A stretch of DNA of 64,000 bases from Bacteroidota bacterium (GTDB lineage: Bacteria > Bacteroidota > Bacteroidia > 2-12-FULL-35-15), in NCBI GenBank assembly GCA_016707685.1, contig JADJHE010000007.1, positions 105,185-169,184 on the forward strand, in the 5' to 3' direction. Below the pieces are notes generated by a model that saw only the letters and a program-made list of their open reading frames with translations, searched no databases and was not told where the DNA came from. The translations under genes and the position numbers were made by a program. Of this stretch, positions 33,143 to 41,994 are shown piece by piece (positions within the stretch are counted from its first letter, which is position 1; each line of letters begins with the position of its first letter).

Positions 33143-33547
33143 ATGAACATCAAAGGAATAGTATTCGATTCGGAATTTACATTTAAGACATCTCGCAGCG
33201 GTGGTGCTGGTGGACAAAATGTAAATAAGGTTTCTACAAAAGTAGAACTCGACTTTGATGTGGTGAATTCTGCTTTGTTAAGTGAAGAGCAAAAAGCGAT
33301 TGTTTTAACCAAGCTTGCAAATAAAATTTCGAAAGAAGGAATTCTGCAAGTAATATCGCAAACGGAACGAAATCAATTGGGCAATAAAGAAATTGTAATA
33401 AAGAAATTTTACGAATTATTACACAACTGTTTTGTAGTTCAAAAAAAACGAAGAGCTACAAAGCCCAGCCGCTCTGCAAAAGAAAAACGGTTAACATCAA
33501 AAAAGCGTGATTCTGATATCAAGAAGTTGAGGAAGAAAGATTGGTGA
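33143..33547 (+). CDS. arfB: alternative ribosome-rescue peptidyl-tRNA hydrolase ArfB
   Basis: A 134-residue release-factor-like protein that frees stalled ribosomes by hydrolysing peptidyl-tRNA without a stop codon. The GGQ motif lies in TSRSGGAGGQNVNKVSTKVEL, and the C-terminal tail is strongly basic (KKRRATKPSRSAKEKRLTSKKR), as needed to enter the mRNA channel. There is no codon-recognition domain. A TAATTTTG box (33131-33138) lies only 5 bases before the ATG, too close for a normal leader. Transcription may start elsewhere. Confidence 0.94.
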   Translation: MNIKGIVFDSEFTFKTSRSGGAGGQNVNKVSTKVELDFDVVNSALLSEEQKAIVLTKLANKISKEGILQVISQTERNQLGNKEIVIKKFYELLHNCFVVQKKRRATKPSRSAKEKRLTSKKRDSDIKKLRKKDW

Positions 33548-33582
33548 TTTTTAATTATACCACTTTATCCATTTATTATGCC

Positions 33583-33781
33583 TACCTTTGTTTCACTTAC
33601 ATGAATTAAACTACTCATTGTCATTTTATCGATACTCGATACTTTTTGTCTCTCAATGCTTTCGGAGTTAACAATCCCCAAAAATTAGAAGTTTAACCAG
33701 TAAAAAAGAATTCCATTTCATCAGACCGGTGAATGAGGACCTTTTTAATAATATCCGGTCTATAAACTAATTTCATATAGA
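33583..33781 (+). promoter_or_regulatory. long structured leader of the DEAD-box helicase gene
   Basis: A -7 box match (TACCTTTG, 33583-33590) lies nearly 200 bases before the ATG at 33782; its -33 element is poor. The leader contains an inverted repeat AGACCGG/CCGGTCT (33723-33729 with 33755-33761) ending 20 bases before the start codon. No open reading frame is present. Long leaders before DEAD-box helicase genes are common and often make them cold-responsive; that role is inferred. Confidence 0.45.
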
Positions 33782-35170
33782 ATGTCATTTGAAAATTTAA
33801 ATTTAATTGAGCCAATCCTTAAGGCTTTAAAAACAGAGGGCTACACAACTCCAACACCAATTCAAGCACAAGCTATTCCTTTGGTGTTGCACAAACATGA
33901 TTTACTTGCATGCGCACAAACAGGTACAGGTAAAACAGCAGCATTTGCAATTCCTATTATTCAACTGTTAACAGAAGATAAAACACCTTCACAAGGTAAG
34001 AAAGCAATTAAATGTTTGGTGCTTACACCAACACGTGAACTTGCAATCCAAATAGGAGAAAGCTTTGCAAACTATGGTAGAAATACAAATTTAAAATACA
34101 AAGTTATTTTTGGTGGTGTTAATCAATATTCACAGGTTGAATCCTTACGCGCTGGTGTTGATGTATTAATCGCAACTCCAGGTCGTCTATTGGATTTAAT
34201 GAATCAGCGCCATGTTGATATTTCAAACATTAAATTTTTTGTGTTGGATGAAGCTGATCGTATGTTGGATATGGGCTTTATTCATGATGTAAAAAAGGTG
34301 ATTGCAAAATTGCCAGCAAAACGTCAATCATTATTTTTCTCTGCTACAATGCCTCCGGTAATTGTTAAGTTAGCGGATACGATTTTGGTAAATCCTTCTA
34401 AAGTAGAAGTAACACCTGTTTCCTCAACAGCTGAAAAAATTAATCAAGTTGTTTATTTTGTAGATAAAGAAAATAAAAAACCATTATTGATTGATATTTT
34501 AAAAAATAACAAAATAGAACGTGTTCTTGTTTTTACACGTACTAAGCATGGTGCCGATAAAGTGGTAAAAGACTTAGTGAAGGTGGGAATTCAAGCACAA
34601 GCCATTCATGGAAATAAATCACAAAATGCACGTCAGAATGCATTGAATAATTTTAAATCCAAATTAACACGCGTATTGGTTGCAACGGATATTGCAGCTC
34701 GTGGAATCGATATAGATGAATTATCGCATGTTATTAATTATGAATTACCAAACATTCCAGAATCATATGTTCATCGTATTGGAAGAACGGGTAGAGCAGG
34801 GGCAAGCGGAATTGCCATTGCATTTTGTGATGCTGAAGAAAAAGAATACTTAAGAGATATTCAGAAATTAATTGGTAAAACAATTCCAGTGATTGATGAT
34901 CATGCTTATGAATTAAAAAATCATACCGTTGTTAAAACACCACAAAAACAACAACAACGTAGAAGTGGTTCTTCGCAACGAAACGCTTCTCGTGGACACA
35001 GCACAAGCAATAGTTCTGCTTCTCGAGGACAAGGGAAACCGCGTAGTTCTAGCAGAACAGAGTCTAGTGCATCACAAAAACCAAGTAATGGAAATCGTGA
35101 ACAAACACGATCAACAGAAGGTTCTAAACCAAAGAAAAAATGGTTTGGTGCAGAAAGAAGACCATCATAG
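33782..35170 (+). CDS. DEAD-box ATP-dependent RNA helicase (RhlE-like)
   Basis: A 462-residue RNA-remodelling ATPase with all superfamily 2 motifs: Q motif TPTPIQAQAIP, Walker A AQTGTGKT, PTRELAIQ, TPGRLLD, VLDEADRML, SAT, VATDIAARGIDI and HRIGRTGRAG. After about residue 375 a basic, Ser/Gln/Arg-rich tail (about 85 residues) follows, typical for RNA contact in this group. It acts in ribosome assembly or mRNA turnover; the exact substrate is not evident. The 3' end is convergent with the RluA-type gene, 3 bases away. Confidence 0.95.
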   Translation: MSFENLNLIEPILKALKTEGYTTPTPIQAQAIPLVLHKHDLLACAQTGTGKTAAFAIPIIQLLTEDKTPSQGKKAIKCLVLTPTRELAIQIGESFANYGRNTNLKYKVIFGGVNQYSQVESLRAGVDVLIATPGRLLDLMNQRHVDISNIKFFVLDEADRMLDMGFIHDVKKVIAKLPAKRQSLFFSATMPPVIVKLADTILVNPSKVEVTPVSSTAEKINQVVYFVDKENKKPLLIDILKNNKIERVLVFTRTKHGADKVVKDLVKVGIQAQAIHGNKSQNARQNALNNFKSKLTRVLVATDIAARGIDIDELSHVINYELPNIPESYVHRIGRTGRAGASGIAIAFCDAEEKEYLRDIQKLIGKTIPVIDDHAYELKNHTVVKTPQKQQQRRSGSSQRNASRGHSTSNSSASRGQGKPRSSSRTESSASQKPSNGNREQTRSTEGSKPKKKWFGAERRPS

Positions 35171-35173
35171 GTT

Positions 35174-35863
35174 TTAACCTAATCGTTTAATGATTTCATT
35201 CCAAATGGAATCGTTTGGAGGAGGAGCAATTATTGTGATAAGCTCTTTTTTTACTGGATGAATAAATTCAATTTTGCGAGCATGCAAGTGTATGCTCGCA
35301 TCTTTATTTGTTCTATCAAAGCCATATTTAATATCGCCCTTAATTGGACATTTAATAGTTGATAGCTGCACTCTAATTTGGTGATGACGGCCTGTGTGTG
35401 GCGTTATTTCTAACAGATGATAATTGTCTAGACTTAAAATTAACTCATAATCTAACTCTGAACGCAAAGCCCCTTGTTGCTCCTTTTCGTAGGCACGCGA
35501 CATATTCTTTGCTTCATTCTTTTTTAAGTAATGAATGAGTTTTCCTTTTATAGTTTGTGGTTTGTTTTTTACAACTGCCCAGTAAGTTTTTTGAATCTCT
35601 TTGCTTTGGAACATTTGATTCAATCGTGCTAAGGCTTTACTTGTTTTTGCAAATAAAACAATACCACTAACTGGTCGGTCAATACGATGCACCGTTCCAA
35701 CAAATACTTCACCTGGCTTATTGTATTTTTCCTTAATGTACTGTTTTACAAACTCACTCAAAGGTGTATCACCTGTTTTGTCTCCTTGAACAATGTCCGA
35801 TGGACGTTTATTAATGGCAATGATATGATTGTCTTCGTAAAGTACTTCGATGCTAGAACTCAT
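35174..35863 (-). CDS. RluA-family pseudouridine synthase
   Basis: A 229-residue enzyme that isomerises uridine to pseudouridine in rRNA or tRNA. The catalytic aspartate lies in VHRIDRPVSGIVLFAKTS. IIAINKRPSDIVQG, the RSELDYELIL region and TGRHHQIRVQLS followed by KCPIKGDIKYG complete the family pattern. There is no N-terminal S4 domain, so it is closest to the short RluA/RluC-type enzymes; the target base cannot be told. It is 20 bases downstream of panB and probably co-transcribed with it. Confidence 0.93.
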   Translation of the reverse strand: MSSSIEVLYEDNHIIAINKRPSDIVQGDKTGDTPLSEFVKQYIKEKYNKPGEVFVGTVHRIDRPVSGIVLFAKTSKALARLNQMFQSKEIQKTYWAVVKNKPQTIKGKLIHYLKKNEAKNMSRAYEKEQQGALRSELDYELILSLDNYHLLEITPHTGRHHQIRVQLSTIKCPIKGDIKYGFDRTNKDASIHLHARKIEFIHPVKKELITIIAPPPNDSIWNEIIKRLG

Positions 35864-35883
35864 TTGTATCCGCTAATTCGTAA

Positions 35884-36699
35884 TTAGTACTGTTCATTCG
35901 AATTTGGAAAATCTTTCGATTTCACATCCTGAATATAATTGCCTACAGCTTTATTGATTTCTTCATAAAGATTTAGATAGCGTCTTAAGAAACGAGGATT
36001 AAATTCATGAGTCAATCCAACCATATCGTGAAATACTAAAACCTGACCATCAACACCGCCACCTGCACCTATTCCAATAACAGGTATTTGTAATTCTTTT
36101 GCTACTTGTTCTGCTAATTTTGCAGGTATTTTTTCAAGCACCAATGCAAAACATCCCGCTTTTTCCAATGCATGCGCATCTTCTAATAGTTTTTGTGCTT
36201 CAGCTTCCTCTTTCGCTCTCACATTATAGGTTCCAAACTTATAAATACTTTGTGGAGTTAGTCCTAAGTGTCCCATCACAGGAATTCCAGCCGTTAAAAT
36301 ACGTTGTATCGATTCCGTTACTTCTAATCCTCCTTCTAACTTTACAGCATGAGCACCACTTTCTTTCATTATTTTGATGGAAGAATTTAAGGCTTCTTTT
36401 GAATTGCCTTGGTACGATCCAAAAGGCAAATCCACTATTATCAATGCTCTGTCAACTGCGCGAACTACAGATGAAGCGTGATAAATCATTTGATCGAGGG
36501 TAATTGGCAATGTTGTTTCGTGCCCAGCCATTACATTGGAAGCACTATCTCCAACCAAAATTACGTCTATTCCAGCATGGTCAACAATTTTAGCCATTGT
36601 GTAGTCATATGCTGTAAGCATTGCTATTTTTTCACCACCACGTTTCATTTCCAATAAAACATTCGTAGTTACTTTTTTTATCTCTTTGTGTACCGACAT
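35884..36699 (-). CDS. panB: 3-methyl-2-oxobutanoate hydroxymethyltransferase
   Basis: First committed step of pantothenate synthesis: adds a hydroxymethyl group from methylene-THF to ketoisovalerate. The 271 residues include MLTAYDYTMAKIVDHAGID, VGDSASNVMAGHETTLPIT (magnesium-binding Asp), VDLPFGSYQ, VKLEGG, the VMGHLGLTPQS segment, LEKIPA and IGIGAGGGVDGQVLVFHDM. The length is typical. A reverse-strand -7 box (plus CAAAACTA, 36759-36766) lies upstream with a CAA 16 bases further. The neighbouring RluA gene probably shares the transcript. panC and panD are not in the window. Confidence 0.97.
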   Translation of the reverse strand: MSVHKEIKKVTTNVLLEMKRGGEKIAMLTAYDYTMAKIVDHAGIDVILVGDSASNVMAGHETTLPITLDQMIYHASSVVRAVDRALIIVDLPFGSYQGNSKEALNSSIKIMKESGAHAVKLEGGLEVTESIQRILTAGIPVMGHLGLTPQSIYKFGTYNVRAKEEAEAQKLLEDAHALEKAGCFALVLEKIPAKLAEQVAKELQIPVIGIGAGGGVDGQVLVFHDMVGLTHEFNPRFLRRYLNLYEEINKAVGNYIQDVKSKDFPNSNEQY

Positions 36700-36818
36700 G
36701 GTTAAGCGGGTTTGGTTGTTAATTTACTTCCTCTATTAAAAAGCCATTTTTATTTCTGCAAAACTACAAATACTTTCCAATACAACCGTTTATTTGTAAA
36801 AACTGCCGTTTAGAGAAT

Positions 36819-36853
36819 TTTGTGCTGAAAAATAAAATTTATCGTTACATTTG
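36819..36853 (+). promoter_or_regulatory. promoter of the DUF4249 lipoprotein gene
   Basis: TTTG at 36819-36822, 23-base spacer, TACATTTG at 36846-36853; it matches TTTG-N17-23-TAnnTTTG. The ATG at 36870 is 17 bases downstream, so the longer reading from GTG 36822 is unlikely. Confidence 0.55.
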
Positions 36854-36869
36854 TTACTCTAAAAATAAA

Positions 36870-37910
36870 ATGAAAGTGAAAAAGAATTTATTATACTTAG
36901 TTGCAGCCACAGTTGTGCTTTTCTCTGCATGTAGCACCGACTTAGAAGTTAATGGTGACTGGAAAGAAACAATGGTTGTTTATGGTTTGTTAGACCAAGG
37001 TCAGCCGAAGCAATACATTAAAATAAATAAAGCGTTTTTAGGAGAAGGAAGTGCTTTGGAATACGCACAAGTAAAAGATTCTGTGCAGTATGTCAATAAT
37101 TTGGTTGTCAAAATTAAACGTGTTTCTGATGGAACAGAATATTTGCTTAGTCCAGACGCTACAGTGCCAAAAGATGCTGGAACTTTTTACTCAGCTGATC
37201 AAGCAAATGCAATCTACTCTGCTGCATTTCCAATTGTTACTACTAGTCAGTACCAGTTAATTATCAGAAATTCAGAAACAGGAGAAGAAGTAACATCTCA
37301 AACACCTATTGTGAACGATTTTGCTTATACAAAACCTACAGCAGTAACTCCTGCATTTTATTTTGTTTATCCAAGTAGTGATAATTATCGTTTTTACGTA
37401 GAATGGCCAACGGCAAAAAATGCTCGCTTATATCAAATGATTATTCGTTTTAATTATGTTGATTCTACAGATACTGGTAATGATACGACTTATCTTGACT
37501 GGGTATTTCCAACAAAGAAAACGAATGGCTTGAATGGTGGTGAATTGATGAGTTATGATTTTAGGGGGCAGGATTTTCTTCAGTACATTGGGAATAAGAT
37601 GTGTAATTCTTGCACACAGCCATCGGATTTGAGAGCTCGTAGAGCTTTAAAAACAGAAATATTAATGTATTCTGCAGCTGATGATTTAAGTACATTTATT
37701 GATGTAAATAAGCCATCAACTGGAATTATTCAAACAAAGCCTGAATTTACGAATATCACTAATGGTTTGGGGATATTCTCCGCACGTTACAGCAAGGCTC
37801 CTTTTACACGTTCTTTAGAAAAAAATACATTGGATTCATTAGCATGTGGACGTTATACAAAAAGGTTGAAGTTTTTAAACTTTGCCAATGTTTTACCTGC
37901 TTGCCCATAG
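36870..37910 (+). CDS. DUF4249-like lipoprotein
   Basis: A 346-residue lipoprotein. The signal peptide MKVKKNLLYLVAATVVLFSAC carries the lipobox at Cys21, then STDLEVNGDWKETMVVYGLLD. That opening and the following QYIKINKAFLGEG and YQLIIRNSETGEEVTSQTP (Ig-like strand pattern) fit DUF4249, a Bacteroidota outer-membrane-associated family often found near TonB receptors. No TonB receptor is adjacent here. The function is unknown. I start it at 36870 because a promoter match ends at 36853. Confidence 0.8.
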   Translation: MKVKKNLLYLVAATVVLFSACSTDLEVNGDWKETMVVYGLLDQGQPKQYIKINKAFLGEGSALEYAQVKDSVQYVNNLVVKIKRVSDGTEYLLSPDATVPKDAGTFYSADQANAIYSAAFPIVTTSQYQLIIRNSETGEEVTSQTPIVNDFAYTKPTAVTPAFYFVYPSSDNYRFYVEWPTAKNARLYQMIIRFNYVDSTDTGNDTTYLDWVFPTKKTNGLNGGELMSYDFRGQDFLQYIGNKMCNSCTQPSDLRARRALKTEILMYSAADDLSTFIDVNKPSTGIIQTKPEFTNITNGLGIFSARYSKAPFTRSLEKNTLDSLACGRYTKRLKFLNFANVLPACP

Positions 37911-37937
37911 GGTTCTGTCGGTTTGTCATAAAAAATG

Positions 37938-37967
37938 AGCGTCATATTTAATTATGACGCTTTTTTT
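37938..37967 (+). terminator. intrinsic terminator
   Basis: A 9-base perfect stem AGCGTCATA/TATGACGCT (37938-37946, 37953-37961) with loop TTTAAT, followed by seven T residues. It ends the DUF4249 transcript before dnaK. Confidence 0.93.
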
Positions 37968-38058
37968 ATGCCATAATTTCCCTAAAAAGCTCTGGCATAA
38001 TCATTGAAAACAGCTAAACCGTAATCTAAAATTGTAACAACTTAAACCCAATATAATC

Positions 38059-39975
38059 ATGAGTAAAATAATCGGTATCGACTTAGGAACTACAAACTCT
38101 TGCGTTTCAGTAATGGAAGGAAATGAGCCAGTAGTAATTCCAAATAGCGAAGGAAAACGCACCACACCTTCAATTGTGGCATTTGTTGAAAATGGAGAAC
38201 GTAAAGTAGGTGATCCTGCAAAACGCCAGGCAATTACCAATCCTACTAAAACCATTTCATCTATCAAGCGTTTTATGGGAATTAGTTTTGACGAAGCTCA
38301 AAAAGAAATTTCTCGTATGCCTTATCAGGTAGTAAAAGGTGATAATAACACACCTCGTGTTCAAATTGATGATAGAAAATATTCTGCACAAGAAATTTCT
38401 GCAATCATTTTGCAAAAAATGAAAAAAACAGCGGAAGACTATTTAGGTCATGAAGTATCAGAAGCTGTAATTACTGTTCCTGCATATTTTAACGATGCAC
38501 AACGTCAGGCGACTAAAGAAGCGGGCGAAATTGCTGGTTTAACCGTAAAACGTATCATTAACGAACCTACAGCAGCAGCTTTAGCCTATGGTATGGATAA
38601 AAAAGGGAAGGACATGAAAATTGTGGTGTTCGATTGTGGTGGTGGTACACATGACGTTTCTGTTCTTGAATCAGGAGATGGCGTATTCGAAGTTAAATCT
38701 ACCGATGGTGATACACACTTAGGTGGTGATGATTTTGATCATAAAATTATTGATTGGTTAGTAGCTGAATTTAAAGCTGAAAATGGTGGATTGGATTTAT
38801 CAAAAGATCCAATGGCTTTACAACGTTTGAAAGAAGCAGCTGAAAAAGCAAAAATTGAATTGTCAAGCACAACTTCAAGTGAAATTAACTTGCCTTACAT
38901 TATGCCTGTTGATGGTATTCCAAAACATTTGGTTCGTACTTTAACGCGTGCAAAATTCGAACAATTAGTAGACGATTTGATTAAACGTACAATCGCACCT
39001 TGTCAATCAGCATTAAAAAATGCAGGATTAACAACAAGTGATATTAATGAAATTATCTTAGTAGGAGGTTCTACACGTATTCCTGCAATTGTTGACGCAG
39101 TTCAAAAATTCTTTGGAAAAGCACCTTCAAAAGGTGTGAATCCAGATGAAGTTGTTGCAATTGGTGCTGCAATTCAAGGTGGTGTATTAACCGGAGAAGT
39201 AAAAGATGTATTGTTGTTAGATGTTACTCCACTTTCATTAGGAATTGAAACTATGGGTGGTGTTTTCACTAAATTGATTGAGTCAAACACAACAATACCT
39301 ACTAAAAAATCGGAAACATTCTCTACCGCTAGCGATAACCAACCAAGCGTGCAATTACATGTGTTGCAAGGTGAGCGTCCAATGGCAAAAGACAACCGTA
39401 CAATTGGTCAGTTTAATTTAGATGGCATTATGCCTGCGCCACGTGGTGTTCCTCAAATTGAAGTTACATTTGATATTGATGCAAATGGTATCGTTCAAGT
39501 ATCTGCTAAAGATAAAGCAACTGGTAAATCTCAACAAATTAGAATTGAAGCGGGTAGCGGATTATCGAAAGAAGAGATTGAAAAAATGAAACGTGAAGCA
39601 GAAGCAAATGCTGAATCAGATAAAAAAGCAAAAGAAGAAGTTGAAAAAATCAATGCAGCCGATTCAATGGTTTTCCAAACAGAAAAACAATTGAAAGAGT
39701 ATGGTGATAAATTACCAGCAGAGAAAAAATCAGCTATTGAAGAAGCTTTAACTGGTCTTAAAACTGCTCATGCTTCTAAAGATTTAGCTGGAATTGATGC
39801 ATCAATGGAAAAATTAAATGCTGCATGGCAAGCTGCTTCTCAAGATATGTACAATGCACAACAACAAGCAGGAAACCCACAAGGTGATGCAGGTGCAAAT
39901 GCAAACGCAAATGGAGCATCTGATGCGGAAGTAACAGATGTTGACTTTGAGGAAGTAAAAGACGACAAAAAATAA
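38059..39975 (+). CDS. dnaK: molecular chaperone DnaK (Hsp70)
   Basis: A 638-residue Hsp70, the central ATP-driven chaperone. It has IIGIDLGTTNSCVSVMEG at the N-terminus, a normal-sized nucleotide-binding domain, the linker KDVLLLDVTPLSLG, the substrate-binding domain, a helical lid and an EEVKDDKK end resembling EEVK tails. The phosphate-2 motif reads FDCGGGTHDVSVLE, where enteric DnaK has DLGGGTFDISI; I believe this is a lineage feature. The gene stands alone between terminators, with no grpE or dnaJ adjacent. No CIRCE element (TTAGCACTC type) or clear -7 box is visible in the 83 bases upstream, so its heat control cannot be read from the sequence. Confidence 0.98.
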   Translation: MSKIIGIDLGTTNSCVSVMEGNEPVVIPNSEGKRTTPSIVAFVENGERKVGDPAKRQAITNPTKTISSIKRFMGISFDEAQKEISRMPYQVVKGDNNTPRVQIDDRKYSAQEISAIILQKMKKTAEDYLGHEVSEAVITVPAYFNDAQRQATKEAGEIAGLTVKRIINEPTAAALAYGMDKKGKDMKIVVFDCGGGTHDVSVLESGDGVFEVKSTDGDTHLGGDDFDHKIIDWLVAEFKAENGGLDLSKDPMALQRLKEAAEKAKIELSSTTSSEINLPYIMPVDGIPKHLVRTLTRAKFEQLVDDLIKRTIAPCQSALKNAGLTTSDINEIILVGGSTRIPAIVDAVQKFFGKAPSKGVNPDEVVAIGAAIQGGVLTGEVKDVLLLDVTPLSLGIETMGGVFTKLIESNTTIPTKKSETFSTASDNQPSVQLHVLQGERPMAKDNRTIGQFNLDGIMPAPRGVPQIEVTFDIDANGIVQVSAKDKATGKSQQIRIEAGSGLSKEEIEKMKREAEANAESDKKAKEEVEKINAADSMVFQTEKQLKEYGDKLPAEKKSAIEEALTGLKTAHASKDLAGIDASMEKLNAAWQAASQDMYNAQQQAGNPQGDAGANANANGASDAEVTDVDFEEVKDDKK

Positions 39976-39995
39976 TCTTTTGTTTGATGAATGTG

Positions 39996-40030
39996 CGCGC
40001 GCCCGACAATTGTCGGGCGCGCGTTTTTTT
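39996..40030 (+). terminator. strong terminator of dnaK, 28-base perfect palindrome
   Basis: A perfect 28-base palindrome (39996-40023, centre CAATTG, arms CGCGCGCCCGA) followed by seven T residues. It is the most GC-rich spot of the window's intergenic DNA. The right arm contains the -33 box of the next gene. Confidence 0.93.
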
Positions 40031-40039
40031 GTATCTTTG
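40010..40039 (+). promoter_or_regulatory. promoter of the endonuclease gene, overlapping the dnaK terminator
   Basis: TTG at 40010-40012, exactly 19 bases of spacer, TATCTTTG at 40032-40039; a full match to TTG-N19-TAnnTTTG. The ATG is at 40057. Confidence 0.65.
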
Positions 40040-40056
40040 ATTTTCAATTGCATGAA

Positions 40057-41142
40057 ATGAAAAAATACTTCTTTTCCCTTTTCTTTAGCTTTTTACTAAG
40101 TGTTGTTGTTGCTCAAATTCCAGCTGGCTATTATAGTTCAGCTCAAGGATTAACAGGCGCTCCTTTGAAATTAGCTTTGCATAATATTATTAAAAATCAT
40201 AATTCGGTAAGTTATGCAAGTCTTTGGACACATTTTCAGAATACAGATAAAAAGACAAATGGGAAAGTTTGGGACATATACAGTGATAATCCCTCTGGAA
40301 CACCTCCCTATACATTTACATTTGTTACTGACCAGTGCGGCTCCTATAATTCAGAAGCGGATTGTTATAATCGAGAACACTCCTGGCCACAAAGTTGGTT
40401 TAATTCCGAAACAGTTCCTTCTTCTGATTTGTTTCATGTGTATCCAACAGATGGCTATGTGAATAATATTCGTAGCAATTATCCGTATGGCGATGTAGGT
40501 GTTGCAAATACAACAACGTTAAATGGAAGTGTGCTTGGTTGGTCGTCAAATGCAGGGTACAGTTCTGCCGCATTTGAGCCAATTGATGAATACAAAGGAG
40601 ATGTTGCACGTAGCTATTTTTACATGTCTACACGCTACATGAACGAAGATGCTGGTTGGGCAACGTCCGCTGCCACCAATAAATCTACTATTTTGCCTTG
40701 GCAGGTAAATGTATTGTTGCAATGGAGTCATCAAGATACGGTAAGTGCAAAAGAAATTGCTAGAAACAATGCAATTTATCAAATCCAAAACAATCGTAAT
40801 CCATACATCGATAATCCTAAATGGATTGATAGTATTTGGGCAGCAACCTTAACATCATTGATGGAGCAGGAATTACAAGAACTAACAATAGATGTTTACC
40901 CGAATCCCACTACCGAAAACATTACAGTTGCATACCATGGATTGGGGCAGTTGACCGTTAGTTATACTATTGTAAATGTATTAGGACAAACAATATGCTC
41001 TGCAAACGACATTCGATTAAATGCAAGCGATTCATCACAGCTTTCTATAGATTGTTCTGCTTGGAAAAATGGAATTTATTATTTGTTGGTTCGAGCAGAG
41101 AACAAGCAAAAAATGATCAAACTGGTTGTAGGCGATTTTTAA
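40057..41142 (+). CDS. secreted endonuclease I with type-A T9SS sorting domain
   Basis: A 361-residue secreted nuclease. The signal peptide is FFSLFFSFLLSVVVAQ. The endonuclease I domain contains the metal and catalytic residues in CYNREHSWPQSWF, SDLFHVYPTDGYVNNIRSN, the EPIDEYKGDVAR segment and YFYMSTRYM. It degrades extracellular DNA, giving nutrients or clearing DNA matrices. The last 80 residues are a Por-type sorting domain (IDVYPNPTTENITVAY and NGIYYLLVRAENKQKMIKLVV), so it goes through T9SS. I start at 40057 because the frame upstream runs through the dnaK terminator. It overlaps birA by 4 bases at the 3' end, convergently. Confidence 0.92.
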   Translation: MKKYFFSLFFSFLLSVVVAQIPAGYYSSAQGLTGAPLKLALHNIIKNHNSVSYASLWTHFQNTDKKTNGKVWDIYSDNPSGTPPYTFTFVTDQCGSYNSEADCYNREHSWPQSWFNSETVPSSDLFHVYPTDGYVNNIRSNYPYGDVGVANTTTLNGSVLGWSSNAGYSSAAFEPIDEYKGDVARSYFYMSTRYMNEDAGWATSAATNKSTILPWQVNVLLQWSHQDTVSAKEIARNNAIYQIQNNRNPYIDNPKWIDSIWAATLTSLMEQELQELTIDVYPNPTTENITVAYHGLGQLTVSYTIVNVLGQTICSANDIRLNASDSSQLSIDCSAWKNGIYYLLVRAENKQKMIKLVVGDF

Positions 41143-41900
41143 ATAAATACAATTTCTTTTAAGTCAAACTCTTTTATTGAATGATCATTTAGTTCTACTT
41201 GCAGTTTTCCAATTTCAGACACTCCGATAATCTTTCCTTCAACAATTTCGTTCGCAATTTGATAGTTTTTCTTCTCATTCAACTGATAAAGTTGATTTAA
41301 GTATTTTGTATTTATTGGTTCTAACGAAGCCGATTTTAATTTCAAATAATACGCTTCTATTTTTTGAGACAGGAGTTCAATGATAATATTGAAATCGAAT
41401 TCTTTGTTGCAAATACTTTTTAAAGAGCAAGCATTTATGCTTGCTGGAAAATCAGTTTGATTGATGTTGATGCCTATTCCAATGATAGAGGTTTGAAGTG
41501 TATGCTCTTTTAGCGTGTTTTCAATCAAAATTCCAGCAATTTTTTGGGTGTTAATATAAATGTCATTTGGCCACTTAATTCGAATTTCGGCTGGAATAGC
41601 TTCTTTTTTCAGGATTTCTGTCATTACGTCAGCCACTGCAAGTGATACTATTTTTGTGAGTAAAAATTGCTTGTTTATTGATAAAAAACCAGTGTGTAAA
41701 ACATAGCTCAATGCCACATTTTTATTGGCTTCGCTTTCCCATTTGTTACCTCTTTGTCCGCGACCATTTTCTTGCTCAAAAGAGTAAAATAGTGTGCCAT
41801 CGGGTAGGCTAATTTGTCGCAACATTTCGCTGGCATAACTGTTGGTAGAATTAACCGACTTCAAATGGATACTGTTTTGCCCTACAAATAATGTTTTCAT
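41139..41900 (-). CDS. birA: biotin--[acetyl-CoA-carboxylase] ligase
   Basis: Attaches biotin to carboxylase carrier proteins. About 253 residues with the biotin ligase motifs: SFEQENGRGQRGNKWES (ATP/biotin-binding GRGRRG equivalent, here GRGQRG), IRIKWPNDIYINTQKIAGIL, and IGIGININQTDFP. It lacks the N-terminal DNA-binding domain of enteric BirA, so it is not a repressor. The ATG at 41900 is chosen over an upstream TTG (41915). It is divergent from rsfS, whose -33 box overlaps this start. Confidence 0.93.
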   Translation of the reverse strand: MKTLFVGQNSIHLKSVNSTNSYASEMLRQISLPDGTLFYSFEQENGRGQRGNKWESEANKNVALSYVLHTGFLSINKQFLLTKIVSLAVADVMTEILKKEAIPAEIRIKWPNDIYINTQKIAGILIENTLKEHTLQTSIIGIGININQTDFPASINACSLKSICNKEFDFNIIIELLSQKIEAYYLKLKSASLEPINTKYLNQLYQLNEKKNYQIANEIVEGKIIGVSEIGKLQVELNDHSIKEFDLKEIVFI

Positions 41901-41933
41901 TGAGAGTTTATGCAAAAGATTTCACTATTTTTG
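41900..41933 (+). promoter_or_regulatory. promoter of rsfS-ftsH
   Basis: TTG at 41900-41902, 23-base spacer, TATTTTTG at 41926-41933. The -33 box overlaps the birA start codon on the other strand. rsfS begins at 41995. Confidence 0.5.
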
Positions 41934-41994
41934 TGCTTATCAGGATTTTGAAAGATTTTACAAAGAACGAAATTAAATAGATATAAAATAGCTA

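Noticed and set aside
39991..40056. An N-terminal extension of the endonuclease starting at 39991
   Set aside because: It would be translated from the dnaK terminator hairpin; the promoter box at 40032-40039 lies after it and a signal peptide begins at 40057.
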